Shown here piece after piece: positions 10,918-23,100 of a DNA stretch of 64,000 bases. The stretch comes from Isoetes taiwanensis (taxonomy: Eukaryota > Streptophyta > Lycopodiopsida > Isoetales > Isoetaceae), in NCBI GenBank assembly GCA_021234155.1, contig JAJEKV010000006.1, positions 9,889,003 through 9,953,002 of the forward strand, given 5' to 3'. A program made the position numbers and the translations under genes. Position 1 is the first letter of the stretch. Each line of letters begins with the position of its first letter. The notes beneath the pieces are model-generated. The model worked only from the letters and a program-made list of their open reading frames with translations, made no database searches and had not been told where the DNA came from.

Positions 10918-11912
10918 AGTTTTCCCGCTAACTTTTCGACGGCCCAGATCTGGCCCCGAATTAGGAAACCGAAACACATGAATGGGTTACACGAAGCGAA
11001 GTAGTCTTACCGTGCTATCAACGGTTTTGAGGATTTACGTTTGATCCGAAACGCGCGCTTACACGTCCACACGCTCCGCGGACGAGTTCTCCCGCGCTTC
11101 CTCGACCCAGATCTGCGTTAGAATTAGGATCCGCACAGGTGGGAAAACACGTGTCGGTATTTTTGTATCTGCATTTCCGTGTCCTGTATTTTCGTAACCG
11201 GACACGGCGTATCATAAAATCAGGTTGCGGAGCTGAATACACTAGGAAGAAAAAACGAAGCAACGAAGGAGACGGAAAACAAGGCGTTTCGATGGTAGAA
11301 GGCAGCTTGACTTTGAAGCCTAGCCCACAGGAAGATTTGGAAGCCCCACCCTTTCACCACTTCAGGTTAGGTTTTCTCGGTTTTGGAGCATAGCTTCTCC
11401 CCTGTAAATTTTCTTTTAATCTTTGCTCTTAGCAGAAAATCATCACCTGGGTCGTCCCTTGTTCCTGCCGCTGCAACCCTCTCCGGCAGCCCCTTATCGT
11501 TTTATTCTTTTGAACGCTTTAAGCATCTTTGGACCCCCAGAAGCCTCCCCATCCCATCGTTTCTGACTCCAAATAGTCTCTATCCTTTGCTTGAAGATAT
11601 CTTTTTGTACCAGGCCTGCTGCATTGGTTGTTTCAATCAATTGTTTCTCCGTCGATTTGCCCTTTTGCTTTTGCTGTATTCCTTGCACACCGGTCCTCTT
11701 CAGACAAGGCTGCTTTCGTATCTTGAAAGGACATTTGTGGCCCTGTTGCCCAGGTATTAATTTTGCGTGGCTCGAAGTAGCTCGTTCGCTCACAAGTATA
11801 TGCATTCAAAGATAAGCGGAAATCCGTTCTTCATCTAAAATGCCAGTGTTTGAGATTAAAAATGCAATTGTAGCAACAACCAGTTCCTGCATTTCTTTAC
11901 CGTTTGGGGTAG
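10918..11912. other. Single-copy region upstream of the cyclin D relic
   Basis: Position 10918 is where the duplicated flank stops, so it is the predicted left edge of the second duplication unit. The stretch is locally GC-rich (about 11040-11130, CGCG-rich) and carries no convincing ORF. Its position suggests the promoter and 5' leader of the cyclin D gene, but I see no TATA box that I would commit to. Confidence 0.35.
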
Positions 11913-13291
11913 ATGGATAATTTGCTTTGCGCCGAAGAAGAAGCTGTGGGAGCCCCTGGAATGTGGACTCAAATGGATTTTCTGCAATCTAAAGGAAGAA
12001 AATGCTACCGGATTTTTTTTCCAGATCTGCCTGCTCTTGACGATTCTGCATTGATGGGCATTCTGGTCAAAGAGCAAACTCAAACACTGGACGAAAAGAA
12101 TACGTTTCTATTCTTCGAGCACATGATATTTTTACTGCCCGTTCCAATGCAGTACAATGGATGATCAAGGTATTGATCTTTGAAAAGATCGTAAACTTAC
12201 ACAAATTGATCGAGTTTCTGAGCAAGCAAAAGGTTTTTGTTTTGCAGGTTCAGAAATGTATATAGTGTTCAGCCTCTTACTGTGGCTCTGGAAGTGAGCT
12301 ATATGGACCGTTATTTATCTAAGCATCTTACGAGGGTAAGCGTTGAACGAAATGGTTCAAAAGAATCTACTCGAAATGGTTCAGAATCTACTCTCGTAGT
12401 GTTTTGTATTGGGTTTTGCTTAACTTTGCACTTATCACCATGACAGTCCTGGAAGCTTGGATGATGCATCTCCTTGCGGTAGCTTGTATGTCTTTAGCTG
12501 CCAAGATGGAAGAAACAAGTGTTCCTTTGTTATATGAGTTACATGTCCTTATTTTCTATCTGCATTTCTTTTTATTGTTGAGACTATCCATCTGAGATTA
12601 TCCATCTTGCAGAGTGAAGGACTTGATCACCTTTTGAGCCCAAAACCATTCAAAGAATGGAATTAACAGTTTTGAGCTCTCTTGGTTTGGGAAGATGAAT
12701 GCCATTACATCATTCCATTACATCCATGATTTGCTTCATCAGTTTAGACCTTAGTGCTCATCTGCTGAGGGTCTTTATCTGCCGGATTGGAGAACTTGTC
12801 CTTGGAACTTATTCAGGTATGGTAGAAGGACTATGCTGCTAGAGATCAATGTATATGGATATGATTTTTTAAACTTGAGCAGTCTGAATAATGGTCAAAA
12901 TGCATGGATCTGTTTCTGCAGAGCTTGAGTTTCTTATATTTGGGCCTTCTGTCATTTGCCCTTGCGTCTATTGTTGTGTGCCTTGGAAATGGTTCCCCTT
13001 GCAGGCAGAATCTCACAAGTTCAAACTACATTCAGCTTTACCAATAGATAAGGTAAGCCATAACCATTAGCACAAGTTTGCATTAATTTGAGAATCTCAA
13101 ATGACTAATTTGCTAAGTTTTTTTTTTCTTTTTGTTTTTAGGAGAATGGGACAAGTGCTACAAACTTTTTTTTAGAAGAGTTGGTTGTGGATCCTATCTG
13201 CCAACTTATATCTACAAGCCAGATAGTTGGAAACCCGAAATCACCTCCTAGCCCTGTTACAGTAGCAGATGTTGGTTGTCAAACAGGGTAG
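11913..13291 (+). pseudogene. D-type cyclin gene, frameshifted (probable pseudogene)
   Basis: D-type cyclins activate CDK4/6-type kinases (CDKA in plants) at G1/S and bind retinoblastoma-related protein. The ATG at 11913 opens MDNLLCAEE, containing the LxCxE retinoblastoma-binding motif at residues 4-8. Cyclin-box blocks follow in order in separate exons: TARSNAVQWMIK (ends 12169 at a GT donor), VALEVSYMDRYLSKHL (exon about 12248-12335), WMMHLLAVACMSLAAKMEET (from 12447 after a CAG acceptor), PKTIQRMEL near 12645, MNAIT..HYIHDLLHQFRP near 12693-12750, then a cyclin C-terminal part ending SPPSPVTVADVGC near 13285. Small indels break the frame at about 12096 (A-run), 12253-12263, 12632 (T-run) and 12685. 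This is either a recent pseudogene or a real gene with homopolymer consensus errors. The family call is firm; functional status is not. Confidence 0.8.
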
Positions 13292-15360
13292 CTAGGTCAG
13301 ATTTGAACAGGCATTATGTGGAATGGTCCACTTGCGTGACAAGGCCGCAGAATGGGTTTGTGGTAACATCTTGTCTAAAATCCAGAAAACGAAAGGTGGA
13401 TGAAATATTGAACTAGGGCCATTTTAATTATAGAAGTCTTGATGGATTGAGGAGTTGCTGGATGCTGGAACATCAACCTCGCCTGGTCAGGTTCTGATAC
13501 TCCAGCAACTTACTAAAAATCTCAAAAAATATTGATTTGGATCCGCTATGTACACCTGATTTGCTGGTTGGTGGCATTTATTGGGCAAAGTGAAATTGCA
13601 TGATGCTCTTTGCTGTTACTTGTTCCATTCCATTCAGCCAAGAGATGGTCAGGCATGGAAACTGATACAGCTACAGCATCTTATTTATGTTCCTGCTAAA
13701 AGTGTGACAAGTCTTTATTGCTTGTACACTACAATTGTTGTGATAAGCTTTTATTGCTTGCATACTACAATTGTATTGCTCTATTGATCAGAGGATCGAA
13801 TGCTGAACCATGAAGGAAGCTGAGGGGCTCTGTACTTAATATATTAACTTTGCTGGTTCAGGAGCATAGTGCTTAAGATCTGAAAATTTTGGGAAGAATA
13901 ATAGGGGTAGCTTTGCAGAGATGGAGCTTTTAACTTATTTGTATTCAGTCAGGTTTATAAAAGGCGAAACTCTTAAGGGTACAGCAATGAGCTAGAAGAC
14001 AATGTGAACAGAAAGTATTGATAATCAAAAATGCTCCTGCTGCTGCTACTGCTGCTATATGTAACTTTTAGCATATGCTATCTTTTGTACACTGTTTTGA
14101 GCATTATATATGATTAAAAATTTGCGTTGTCCTTTTTAAGCAAAGCTCAGACTTCTAGCTTGTATTATATTCTGGTAGTCTAGTAATGTGCATCAAATAA
14201 CAGGATTCATAGTACTACAGGTGAAAACACATATCATGCCAGGCTTCTACCTTGTATTATGTTCTGATAGTCTAGCAATATGCATCAAATAACAATAAAA
14301 AATTGCATCATGGTACAGGTGGTTTACGTATCAAAAGTGCATCAAGTTCTAAGTGTAGACAGTATCTAAGTGCATACACCAAATTAGTATGTACATGGAA
14401 GAAAAAGCAAGGGATTCTCCAGCTGGTAATGAAGTGAAAGGTTTTGTAATGTACAAGCATAATTGAACATTTACTCAGAACCTTGTGATGCACAGGAACC
14501 AAATGTACTCTTATGTCGTCTGCTGGCTTTATAAGTATTAATAGTGGTCTTGGGATCCTCATGTGTTAGCTATGCTTTGGAATGTGGAAGTGTTGAATAT
14601 TGGTTTGGAGTCCATTGTGAAAGTAATATCATTAAATATGTACAAGTGAAATCAAGCCTTGTACAATAAAGGGCTTTTATATTTTACCCTTGTTTTGATT
14701 TTTGGTATTAAAAGCAAAACCTCAAACAAAATGGACAACCCATGACTCCTTTAGTACATTGTCATCCATGCTTCATCTTTCCACATCCATTTCTAGGGAT
14801 GGGTAATATTAGTTTTCACTAATCTTTGCTTAATAATTGTCCCCAATCAAAGCGGTTCTTGCGTTGAAGTTGAAAACATCTGAGACATCATCTGACTGCT
14901 TTAGTCAAATGTCTTTTCAAACAAACCTTGGATTTTAAGGATTTGTGTCCATCCCTCGGAATGCATAATGTTTGTTCCTCTTTATAATTAAGGCTAATTA
15001 CTTCGACTTTGCTTGGATCCGACAATGCAATCTCTTTGTTGAGCTATTTCTAAGAATGCAACTCTTGGCTTCTTTGCCGTGCTACACGCAAATTAGGCAA
15101 TACATCTTTGGACGATTCCCATGTGAAATCTCCCATAAGATAGCTGGCAACTATCTAGGCAAGAACAACAATTTCGGTTGTTATAGTGCAAGTTAAAAAC
15201 CTTATAAAAGTATTAATGCTCTATACTATGCAAATGTTGGCAACTCAATTCCCGTTCAAATGTATGTTCTCTCAACCTATCAATTAAACCACAAAAGTCA
15301 CAAGCCAGTCATAGGTTTGTGGACATATAAAGTAATCTCAACACCAACCCCTAATAACAA
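13292..15360. other. Intergenic, with a direct repeat at 14148-14322
   Basis: No gene is recognisable. It begins with the likely 3' untranslated region of the cyclin gene. Two imperfect copies of a segment (CTTGTATTAT.TTCTG.TAGTCTAG.AAT.TGCATCAAATAACA) start near 14150 and 14240, a tandem duplication with a period of roughly 90 bp. Confidence 0.45.
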
Positions 15361-16440
15361 TTTGATCAAATAACACTTGAATCTTGTTGATGTTGTGCAA
15401 TGATAAAATGTTTCCTTTACTTTTATTATGTCCATTCAAAACTTAATTTTGAGCCTCAATTGGAAGTAGAAAAACCGTATACAGCCTCCCCCCCTTTTTT
15501 GGAAGACGTTAGACTATTGAAAATCCAAGCCTAAAGACAAATATTAATGCACAAGTGGGATTAAAATCTCAGAGGATAATCATGATCAGGTAGGACCACC
15601 GACCTATGAATAAGGAAGGAAGGTTCTTTTATCGTCACAACACACTTAAATAATTCTTAAGGATAAATTGTCGCTTGGCAGGAACAAGCGAAGAGCAATG
15701 GTAGGCCTTAGCAACTCTATCTTATGCATCCTGAAGGACATCAGTAACAAGAATATCCAAGCCCTTAAAACACATAATCTTACGCACTTCGGATAGAACA
15801 CAACAACCATCATGATGGTAAGTGAAAGTCTTGGCTCTCAACTTATTTTAAGCATCAGAATAAATAGCCAAAAAGCACTTGCTGACTTGCCAATGTCACA
15901 TGAAAAAAGAAGCGACCAAGACTAGCGGGCTAAAAGGTAATCACATAAAAAAAAATAGTGCTCAATAGTCTCGACCCTTTGCTTGCATAATGGGCGAGAA
16001 TCTTGACACTCGAGGATCAGTGCGTGGACAAACACATTAACACGAGGGGCATCTATGAAGGAATACGCCACCAAAGCACAACCACCTTAGGATGAAGTAG
16101 TTTATCCCAAGCCCAAGTCCACATACATCTCCAACTAGGGCGGGGGCTGGAAGGAACCACTTAGTAGATGGCGAAAGGATATCACTATTGACAAGCGGCA
16201 TATACATAGAGTTCATGAGCCTATGCTCGTCAACACTTTGGTGGGTCAATAGGATCGGGAGCAACAATGAGTACAAGTAACCTTTAGCTAAATATACATC
16301 CCAACCAACCAACCATGTTGCAACTATCAAGATTCCTACTAACCTCTGCGCCGTAGAGTTAAGGATGGTGAGGCACAAAGTGGAATTATTTTCCATAGGT
16401 ATCCACCAACAAGGAGCACTCAAGCGATGACGGGCAATAA
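15361..16440 (-). pseudogene. LINE 3' end with zinc-binding C-terminus (minus strand)
   Basis: The minus strand from about 16440 encodes decayed LINE ORF2 C-terminal sequence, including W-rich stretches in a 128-codon open frame (16037-16423). At about 16000-15950 it reads RPLCKQRVETIEHYFF, the pattern of the zinc-binding region that follows reverse transcriptase in plant LINEs (C-x2-C...H...C). Downstream, 15580-15361 is the inverted counterpart of the 3' fragment at 2230-2440. A homologous, independent piece is at 61985-62560. Stops and frameshifts mark it as dead. Confidence 0.6.
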
Positions 16441-18048
16441 GATTGATATGAAGTAAGGTCCTTCTTGTCTCCCAAGGCTCTAACGAGCCTTTTTAAGATG
16501 GGAGGCATCACGGTGACTATCAACAATAAAAAAGGTTTCCCAAACTATGATGTTGGGATAATCCCATTGATTAGGGATTTCCTATTTGCCGATAATTTTG
16601 CTCCCATCACACTGGCGGCAACGACGACGGTGACGACGACAACAATGCTTGGATGGTTAGACTCATTCTAATTAGCAAAGTCGATTGTTAAAAGAATCTG
16701 ATTTCACATCTTAATCGAGAATCTTAGCTCCATAACATCTATAGTAGGTCGCATTTTCCCAAGTCAACACTTATGCATCACCATGTCTTGCATGTGAAGC
16801 AAGTATAAAGATGCGCCACGAGTTGGAAAAATTAGAATAATAGAGGGCCAATTCTAGACATTGACATAGGTAGGTTACGTGCCACAATGCTTTTGCATCT
16901 AGTGACTATTGATTATGCTATCATCAACTAATTTTAACATAAGCTCAGGTTGGAAATGTGTAGAAATATGTGGAGCTACTAAGTTTTAATGTTGGATATA
17001 CTACTTTCAATAAGCACGTCAATACAGAGGGTTATATCGGTCCAAATTAGCACCAGAGCTATTATGGTGGGTACATAACATTTTAGGTGATATAAGACGC
17101 ATACCAAGGTACCTTAATATGTACCAAAACACTATAACTTAGAAGCTAATTAAAAACTCAAATTACATTTGCTTAAAAACTTCTTTTGTCTTTAGACTTA
17201 TGTCGTCTTGTGAATTTTCTTTGTCAATCTAGTCATTACTGCATGTTTGAACTTTGTAATACATATGGGTTTACTTGTGCAAATGCCGCATAAATTGACA
17301 TCAAGATGCATCAAGTAACATTGTTTATTTAGGCAGCATTGATGAAGAAAACCTTCCACTTTGCATCTATAGTAGATTGTATATTCCAACGAAGGTTTGA
17401 GAATGTCAATTTACATCCTTTATGTGCCAGATTTTGTCTTATCTTATAGAAGTAGATTATTAAGTAGGAAGTATAATTTAGAAATGCTAGTAGCAACGTA
17501 GGCAATAAATGTGGAAGACGTTTGTTTGACTTTATGATTAAAAGGCATGTAGTCTCTTGTTATTCTAATATAAGCATATAAGTGATGAGATTGGATATAC
17601 AAAATCTTTCTATTCTTACCCACTACACAACCTATGTGTCTTCCAAGAAAATAATATAAAATGTAGCCCTTGTGGGCATAATCCATAGCAGCAATGGCCC
17701 TTGAACATATACTATATAATCAAGACTATACTCATTTCAATAAGCATAAACAAGTTTGGTTCGACGGTGGTATTGAATTGGATACTAAAAGCAACTATCT
17801 CTAGGGCAGTGGGCTTCTACAATTTTCTTAACATATATTTCTTTGAAACACATATATCGTTGAAATTTATATTTGAAGAACCTGCTTTAGTTATAACAAC
17901 TGATTGGCCCTGTAATGCTCCCCGTGTTGTACATATAATCTGGGACTGTTATGTCGTTGCCAAGTTGCGTGTCCACGCAAACACCCTCCATGTCACCAAC
18001 ACCTCACCCATGTTGGGAGGAGTATCGGGACATAATGCAACCATTAAG
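16441..18048. other. Intergenic AT-rich sequence
   Basis: I see no gene. A short ACGACGACGG-type trinucleotide-rich patch (16617-16645) is the only notable low-complexity feature. The small ORFs are AT-rich and unrecognisable. Confidence 0.4.
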
Positions 18049-18286
18049 TCACTCTAATGTCCATTATACTTTGAAGTCGCATTTACACGTTATACCTCTA
18101 TACGTATCTTATAAGGGTCATTATCCACTCGCCATTAAGTTAAGTTAGCTTAACTACTTGGTTATCTCACTCTAATGTCCATTATACTTTGAAGTCGCAT
18201 TTACACGTTATACCTTTATACGTATCTTATAAGGGTCATTATCCACTCGCCATTAAGTTAAGTTAGCTTAACTACTTGGTTATCTC
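18049..18286. repeat. 118-bp tandem duplication
   Basis: A unit starting TCACTCTAATGTCCATTATA recurs exactly 118 bp later (18049 and 18167) with only about one difference (CTCTATACG versus TTTATACG). The near identity indicates a recent local duplication. Confidence 0.92.
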
Positions 18287-20240
18287 TCAATCTAGAAAAA
18301 AATTATAGTTTTCCATTGAGGTGGTTAAATTAGAACTAACTTAATGAAGCATGAATATTTGCATTCCCATCATCTTAGAATAAGTTAAATTTAAAAATTG
18401 AATTAAAGCTTGAGTTGATGATTCATACTAATAGTTAAAATTTTTAATTAGGTTAGCATTAATTATGCTTGTTTCACACTGTCAATTAAGAATTTATGTT
18501 AAGTTAAAGAGAGTTTTGTTGGCGAAAACAAAATGCCAACTACCAACGATGCACACTAATTAAAACACACCTATATAAGGTTAACACAAATGTAGTGCTA
18601 GACTTTGCAACTAATTTGTTAGAAACAAGGGGTCCTTCCATAGTGGAAACCCTCAGCAATTATTGAAAGAGTATCTATACACAAAATTATATGAAGATGC
18701 GTATTCCTAGATGTTGAAGAGGCAACAAGAAATATGCATTTTCATATAAAACATAAACAACCTAACTATATTGTTACACCTTTCTCACTTAAAAAGTTAG
18801 GTCAAGTTAGTGCTTACTTGAGTGATGTGTACCTCTCCTAGGTCACTTAAGCTCTAGTTTAAAATAAGGGGTCCAGCTAAAGTTTTAATTAAACTTAACT
18901 TAACTATTGTTAGTATGAAAGCGACCTTATTAAGTTAACTATAGTTAAAATTTAACCAAAGCCTAACTTAACTGGTAGTAAATTAAGTGCTAGTGTGAAA
19001 GCAAGTTTCCGTTGTGACATTTAACCTAACTTAATTTGTGCCAGTGGGAATTGACCCTCAAGGTATGAAAGCCCTTTTTCACATGGACTCACAACCCTAT
19101 AGGTGTTGCACCATGTGGATACACCCCATTGGCGCCAAACGAGCCAACATGTAAACCCTAACATATTTAAGGCAAAACCCTAGACCAAGCTCACTTTCGC
19201 TCTATCATCTGCTCTGGCCTCAAATCGCTCTCCCAGGTTTGATTCAAGAATTGTCTTCGACAACACAACTTGCAATAGTAGCCTTAGGAGCATACTCACA
19301 TTAGCTTGAAGGGCGCCTATTGCAAATTACTTGCAAGAGATGTAGATCCCAGGAATCGAAGGCAGCACTACAGGAGCAGGTATTTTGGGTAGATAAGTAG
19401 GTAATTCATTGGGGAACGAGCGTCCTAGATGAGTTAGCATATCATATCTCTAGTAGAGCCATTCTAAAACCCCGATTTGATCATGAACTCTAATCAATGA
19501 ACACTAACTGTAGGTTAGATGCGCGGTTCTTGGCCGGCTAGAGGGCAGCGGCCGCCCTCCCTTCTACAGGCCATCCCAGCGGAGATCGTGAAGGCAAATT
19601 CTGAGGTAGTGATGCTAGCAAGGTGGATTGACAGGTTACTCCAGGGGCAGATGATCAGATGCATATATCTCTTCTTTTTTCCGGCGGCGAATCTTTGTGC
19701 AGCAGGTATCACTAACGTGATTTCTTTCTTTGATGTACGCATTATGTCTCTTGCTCGGTTTAGACACCGTTGAAAGGGTAGATCCAGCATTTTATTTGGA
19801 GTCAGGCCTATAAAGGCGAAGAAGGAAAGAAGCTGCAAGATTACGGAAAAGATTTGATTTATGTTTCTGAGGATGCCACAATCTGATTCTTGGTGTAAAA
19901 TGTTGGCCCTTCCATTCCGTCGCTCTTTCTTACTAGCGGGGAAGATTGATTTTAGTAATTGATGAATCGGGAAGATACCTTATGGCTGAAGATTTGCAAG
20001 GTTAGTTACGAGTTACTTGTTTATGTTTGAAGAGATTGGGCTTCTAGGTTGTATAATGATTGGCGAATACTTGAAATCTTTTAGCACATTGGTTGTATTT
20101 TTCAAATCTTGCTATGCTTGAAAAAGCCATTCAAGCTTTGTAATTTGTCTTGGGCAAATTTTTCCTCTCAATGGATATAGAATTTTTCAAATGCTTGCTA
20201 TGCTTGAAAAAAACCTTTCAAGTTTAAACTTGAATGTAAT
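18287..20240. other. Intergenic, possible LTR-like leader near 19150-19260
   Basis: From 18290 to 19060 the sequence is dominated by short TTAAGTTAA/TTAACTTAA-type words in both orientations, as in old MITE-like DNA (inference). At 19160-19180 an ATATTTAAGG TATA-like element precedes AAACCCTAGACC and a CTCTATC-rich stretch, the look of a plant transcription start or of an LTR R region. No coding gene could be built downstream. Confidence 0.3.
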
Positions 20241-20732
20241 TTGTGCGATGCCAAATTCCCATTGAATCTACTCTGCTTTGGATGCGGTCTTCTCAAATCT
20301 TTGCTTCGTTTGAGAAGTGTGCTAAATCAAAATCTTGATATGCACGAATTTCATTCCATTGGCTATTCTCATACAGATTTGCAACTTGCATGGAACAAAG
20401 TTTCTTCTATTCCAGTGGGTCAGGGCATTTGCACATTCTTCAAGATAAGAGTTATTATTTCGGGGCCTTACGGCTACTTTGGATCATCTTCTATAATCGG
20501 ATACGATGCAGATGGATGTTATGGACTATTCCAGGATATCAGCTACAAGAGCAAGTTATGAGCTTCATGTGTAATTTGCTTCTAGAGCAATCAATAAGTT
20601 TCTGCATATAGAGAATGAAGAAGTTGAGATTACTCCTATAGTAATTCTCTATATGCTTGAAACATTGTACTTTTCTCTTATATATAAAATATAAAATTCT
20701 TATCTTCAAAAAAAAAAAAAAAAAAAAAAAAA
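20241..20732 (+). other. Possible retroposed transcript end with A25 tail
   Basis: An open frame of 106 codons (20241-20561) is followed by AT-rich sequence and a 25-base A run (20708-20732). The A tail looks like the 3' end of a reverse-transcribed RNA. I do not recognise the protein and could not identify a target-site duplication, so whether it is a LINE, a SINE or a processed pseudogene is open. Confidence 0.3.
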
Positions 20733-20783
20733 TTATCAAGGAAGATATACGATGTCGGTTGATCATTGGTTGCACCTCTTGTG

Positions 20784-22324
20784 TGTGACGTTCCGTACAT
20801 TTATACGGTATACATATAAATATAAAGACACGTCACGCTGTACGTATATGCCACCATGGGGTGTATGGACCTAAGGGGTGGAACCTAGAACACAATAGTT
20901 TAGCTATGCTAAATTAATAAGAGCCTAAACAATAGGATAATTATAGCTTATTTAGTTAATTATTGGGCAAAGGGAGACGCCACCTGGCCAAACTCGATTG
21001 GCCAAGTGGGGATCTTGATACAGGCCATCAGGGAAACCCTAGGTTACTCTTTGGCCTAAATTCGACCCAGCAGCAGCAGCAACTAGGAGCTATCACCAAA
21101 TTGAGATGGAGACACCCTAAGACAACGGTTCCAGCCGAGCTAACGGTTAGTCCATAGATTTCATGATTATAGTCTAGCGCGTCTCTGAGGTGTGTCTTTT
21201 GGTGTTCTCTATGGATTACCAGTAGGAACTAACCCTTGATTGTTATGGTGAGTATTATTATCTACAGTTACGCTTTCGATTACGTATTTACTTGGAATGG
21301 ATGGATTCATAGTTCATTGCTTGATTAGACCCTCGGAGATGGGGGATTACGGGGGTAGAGACCTCGAGCCCATGTATTGTAGTATGCTCTAGATAGAGCC
21401 ACATGTGATTCCCATTATTTGCGGCTGTGCACAAGATCCCAGCGGTACATGGAATCTATGGCGATTGAAGCACCAGGACAAGGGCTGAGGTGGTGATGGC
21501 GTGTGGGGTGGGGTCTGCGCTGAGCATAAAGGGCTCACGGGGACTCCTTAGGTGAGCTAGGCCTAATAGCTGGCCGGTGAACTAGGAAGGGTATGGGTCG
21601 ACACTCCACAGATGCAGTGGTGTGATCATCACTGTACTTTTGTGTAGATTTAGGGGAGTAGGTAGGAATGCGGATGCAGGGGGGTGTGATGTGGCCGCGT
21701 ATTCTCTAAGCTCACCCATGGAATCAACTGCGACTCACGGAAAGGGACACTTCCCATTTTGCGCCTCATCGGACGGGGAGATGTAACGGGAGTAGTCGAA
21801 GGGTGATGCCTTGGGGATTGCGTCTCAAGGAAGGCTACAATGGCGCCATAGCTTGATCGGCTCATCGCAAAGTGTGCGGGGAGGGGATGGAGTGGACAAC
21901 CCTAGCCGATGTTCTATGCCGATAGCGCCATGCTAAGATTCTGTCTGCTGATCTCCTGAGACCTAGCCGTCAGTCGATCCCCACTGGAGTTTGAGCCGGG
22001 GTAGAACCTTGGGTTTGGGGTGTTTTCCTTAGCATTAGATGTATCTTCTCTGTTATCATCAGTTGGATGGATGTGCCACCCTTCGTGGTGGTTATTTATG
22101 ATATGATTATGTTGTATGCTAACTTGTATTCAAGCTTCCGCGCCATAGGAGTCCCATTGAAGGCGTGGGCCGAATGACACCTCTGTGTCCTTCACCCGGG
22201 CATCTTTGTATAGATGGTCCGAGTTAGACGGAGGGCCCTGCTCATGGCGAATTGATTGCCATGGGAGGGGGAAGTCCCCGTATGTATACGTCCGGAGCGC
22301 CGTATATGTTCAGGGAGCGTCACA
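20784..22324 (+). mobile_element. 5' LTR of Ty3/gypsy element (LTR1)
   Basis: The LTR spans TGTGACG at 20784 to CGTCACA at 22324 (1541 bp) with matching 7-bp inverted ends. It is immediately followed by a primer-binding site. The five bases before it (TTGTG, 20779-20783) resemble the five after the array's last LTR (TTGTA, 31233-31237), a probable target-site duplication with one mismatch. It is colinear with 224-1770 and 28350-29884. Confidence 0.92.
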
Positions 22325-22325
22325 G

Positions 22326-22337
22326 TGGTATCAGAGC
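22326..22337 (+). promoter_or_regulatory. Primer-binding site (initiator tRNA-Met type)
   Basis: TGGTATCAGAGC begins two bases after the LTR end. This is the usual plant LTR-retrotransposon primer-binding site, complementary to the 3' end of initiator methionyl-tRNA, which primes minus-strand DNA synthesis. Confidence 0.95.
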
Positions 22338-23100
22338 GTGGTTTTGGGAAACCAAAGTACTGCACTGGCCACATACTAACGCGTTAGATCGTTAGTTAGT
22401 GAGGAAAAATTTGGAGTAGCCTTAGTTTTTGGTAGTGTGGCAGATAAAGTCTTAGAAAGTTAGTTTGAGTCATCTATAAATCTTAGTTTTTTTTGGAAAA
22501 AGTGCAAAGCGCGGGCGCAAAACCCTAACCCTAATCGGCGGGCATGGGTTACCCGTGCGTTTCTGGCGCCGCTGGCGAGGTCGGGGTAGGGCCTGCCCGC
22601 AAACCTAAAATTTGAAAAAAAAAAAAAAAAAAAAAAACCTAACCCTAATCGGCGGGCAGGGGGTATCCGTGCGTTTTGGCATTTGGCGAGTCGGGGTAGG
22701 GCCTGCCCATGAGACCCTAATATTAAAAGGAAAAAAAAAAATTAGGGGTAAATTCAAAATTAAGTTAGGTTATAACTTCTTTTCATTTCAACGTTTTTTT
22801 TTTGGCCCTTTTAAACTCCTCTAAGCCGCCATAGCCGACCTCGACTTGTACCTTGTTTCTACCCTAAAACCCTAACCATACTTACGGTAATAGCGTCTCA
22901 CGGAAGTCGGCTTTAATCGCTATCGCCCAGCCCCACGGTAGGATATGCCTATGGAGGATGATGCGGGACCTAGTTCTTAGATATGATTTTGATAATTATA
23001 AATCTTTACACCTTGTATATTACCAAAGGCGCTTATACCTTCTTATGTATATATAGACGGTGTACGTAATGCCTTTTGGCATACCCCTCGGATCTTTGTG
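22338..23100 (+). mobile_element. Untranslated leader of the gypsy element, with internal duplication
   Basis: Two related blocks of about 115 bp (from about 22518 and 22636) each carry CTAACCCTAATCGGCGGGCA, a GGTCGGGGTAGGGCCTGCCC-like segment and an A-run (18 and 10 A). The stretch precedes the gag region and has no supported ORF. The leader is repeated at 29885-30755. Confidence 0.7.

Noticed and set aside
11383-11815. Overlapping frames of 125, 103 and 74 codons upstream of the cyclin
   Set aside because: Three different frames on both strands over the same stretch; composition is of untranslated or intronic sequence.
22520-22880. CCCTAACCCTAA words resembling plant telomere repeats (also 30078-30420)
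   Set aside because: Only two or three units at a time, embedded in a repeated gypsy leader and present in each element copy; not an interstitial telomere.
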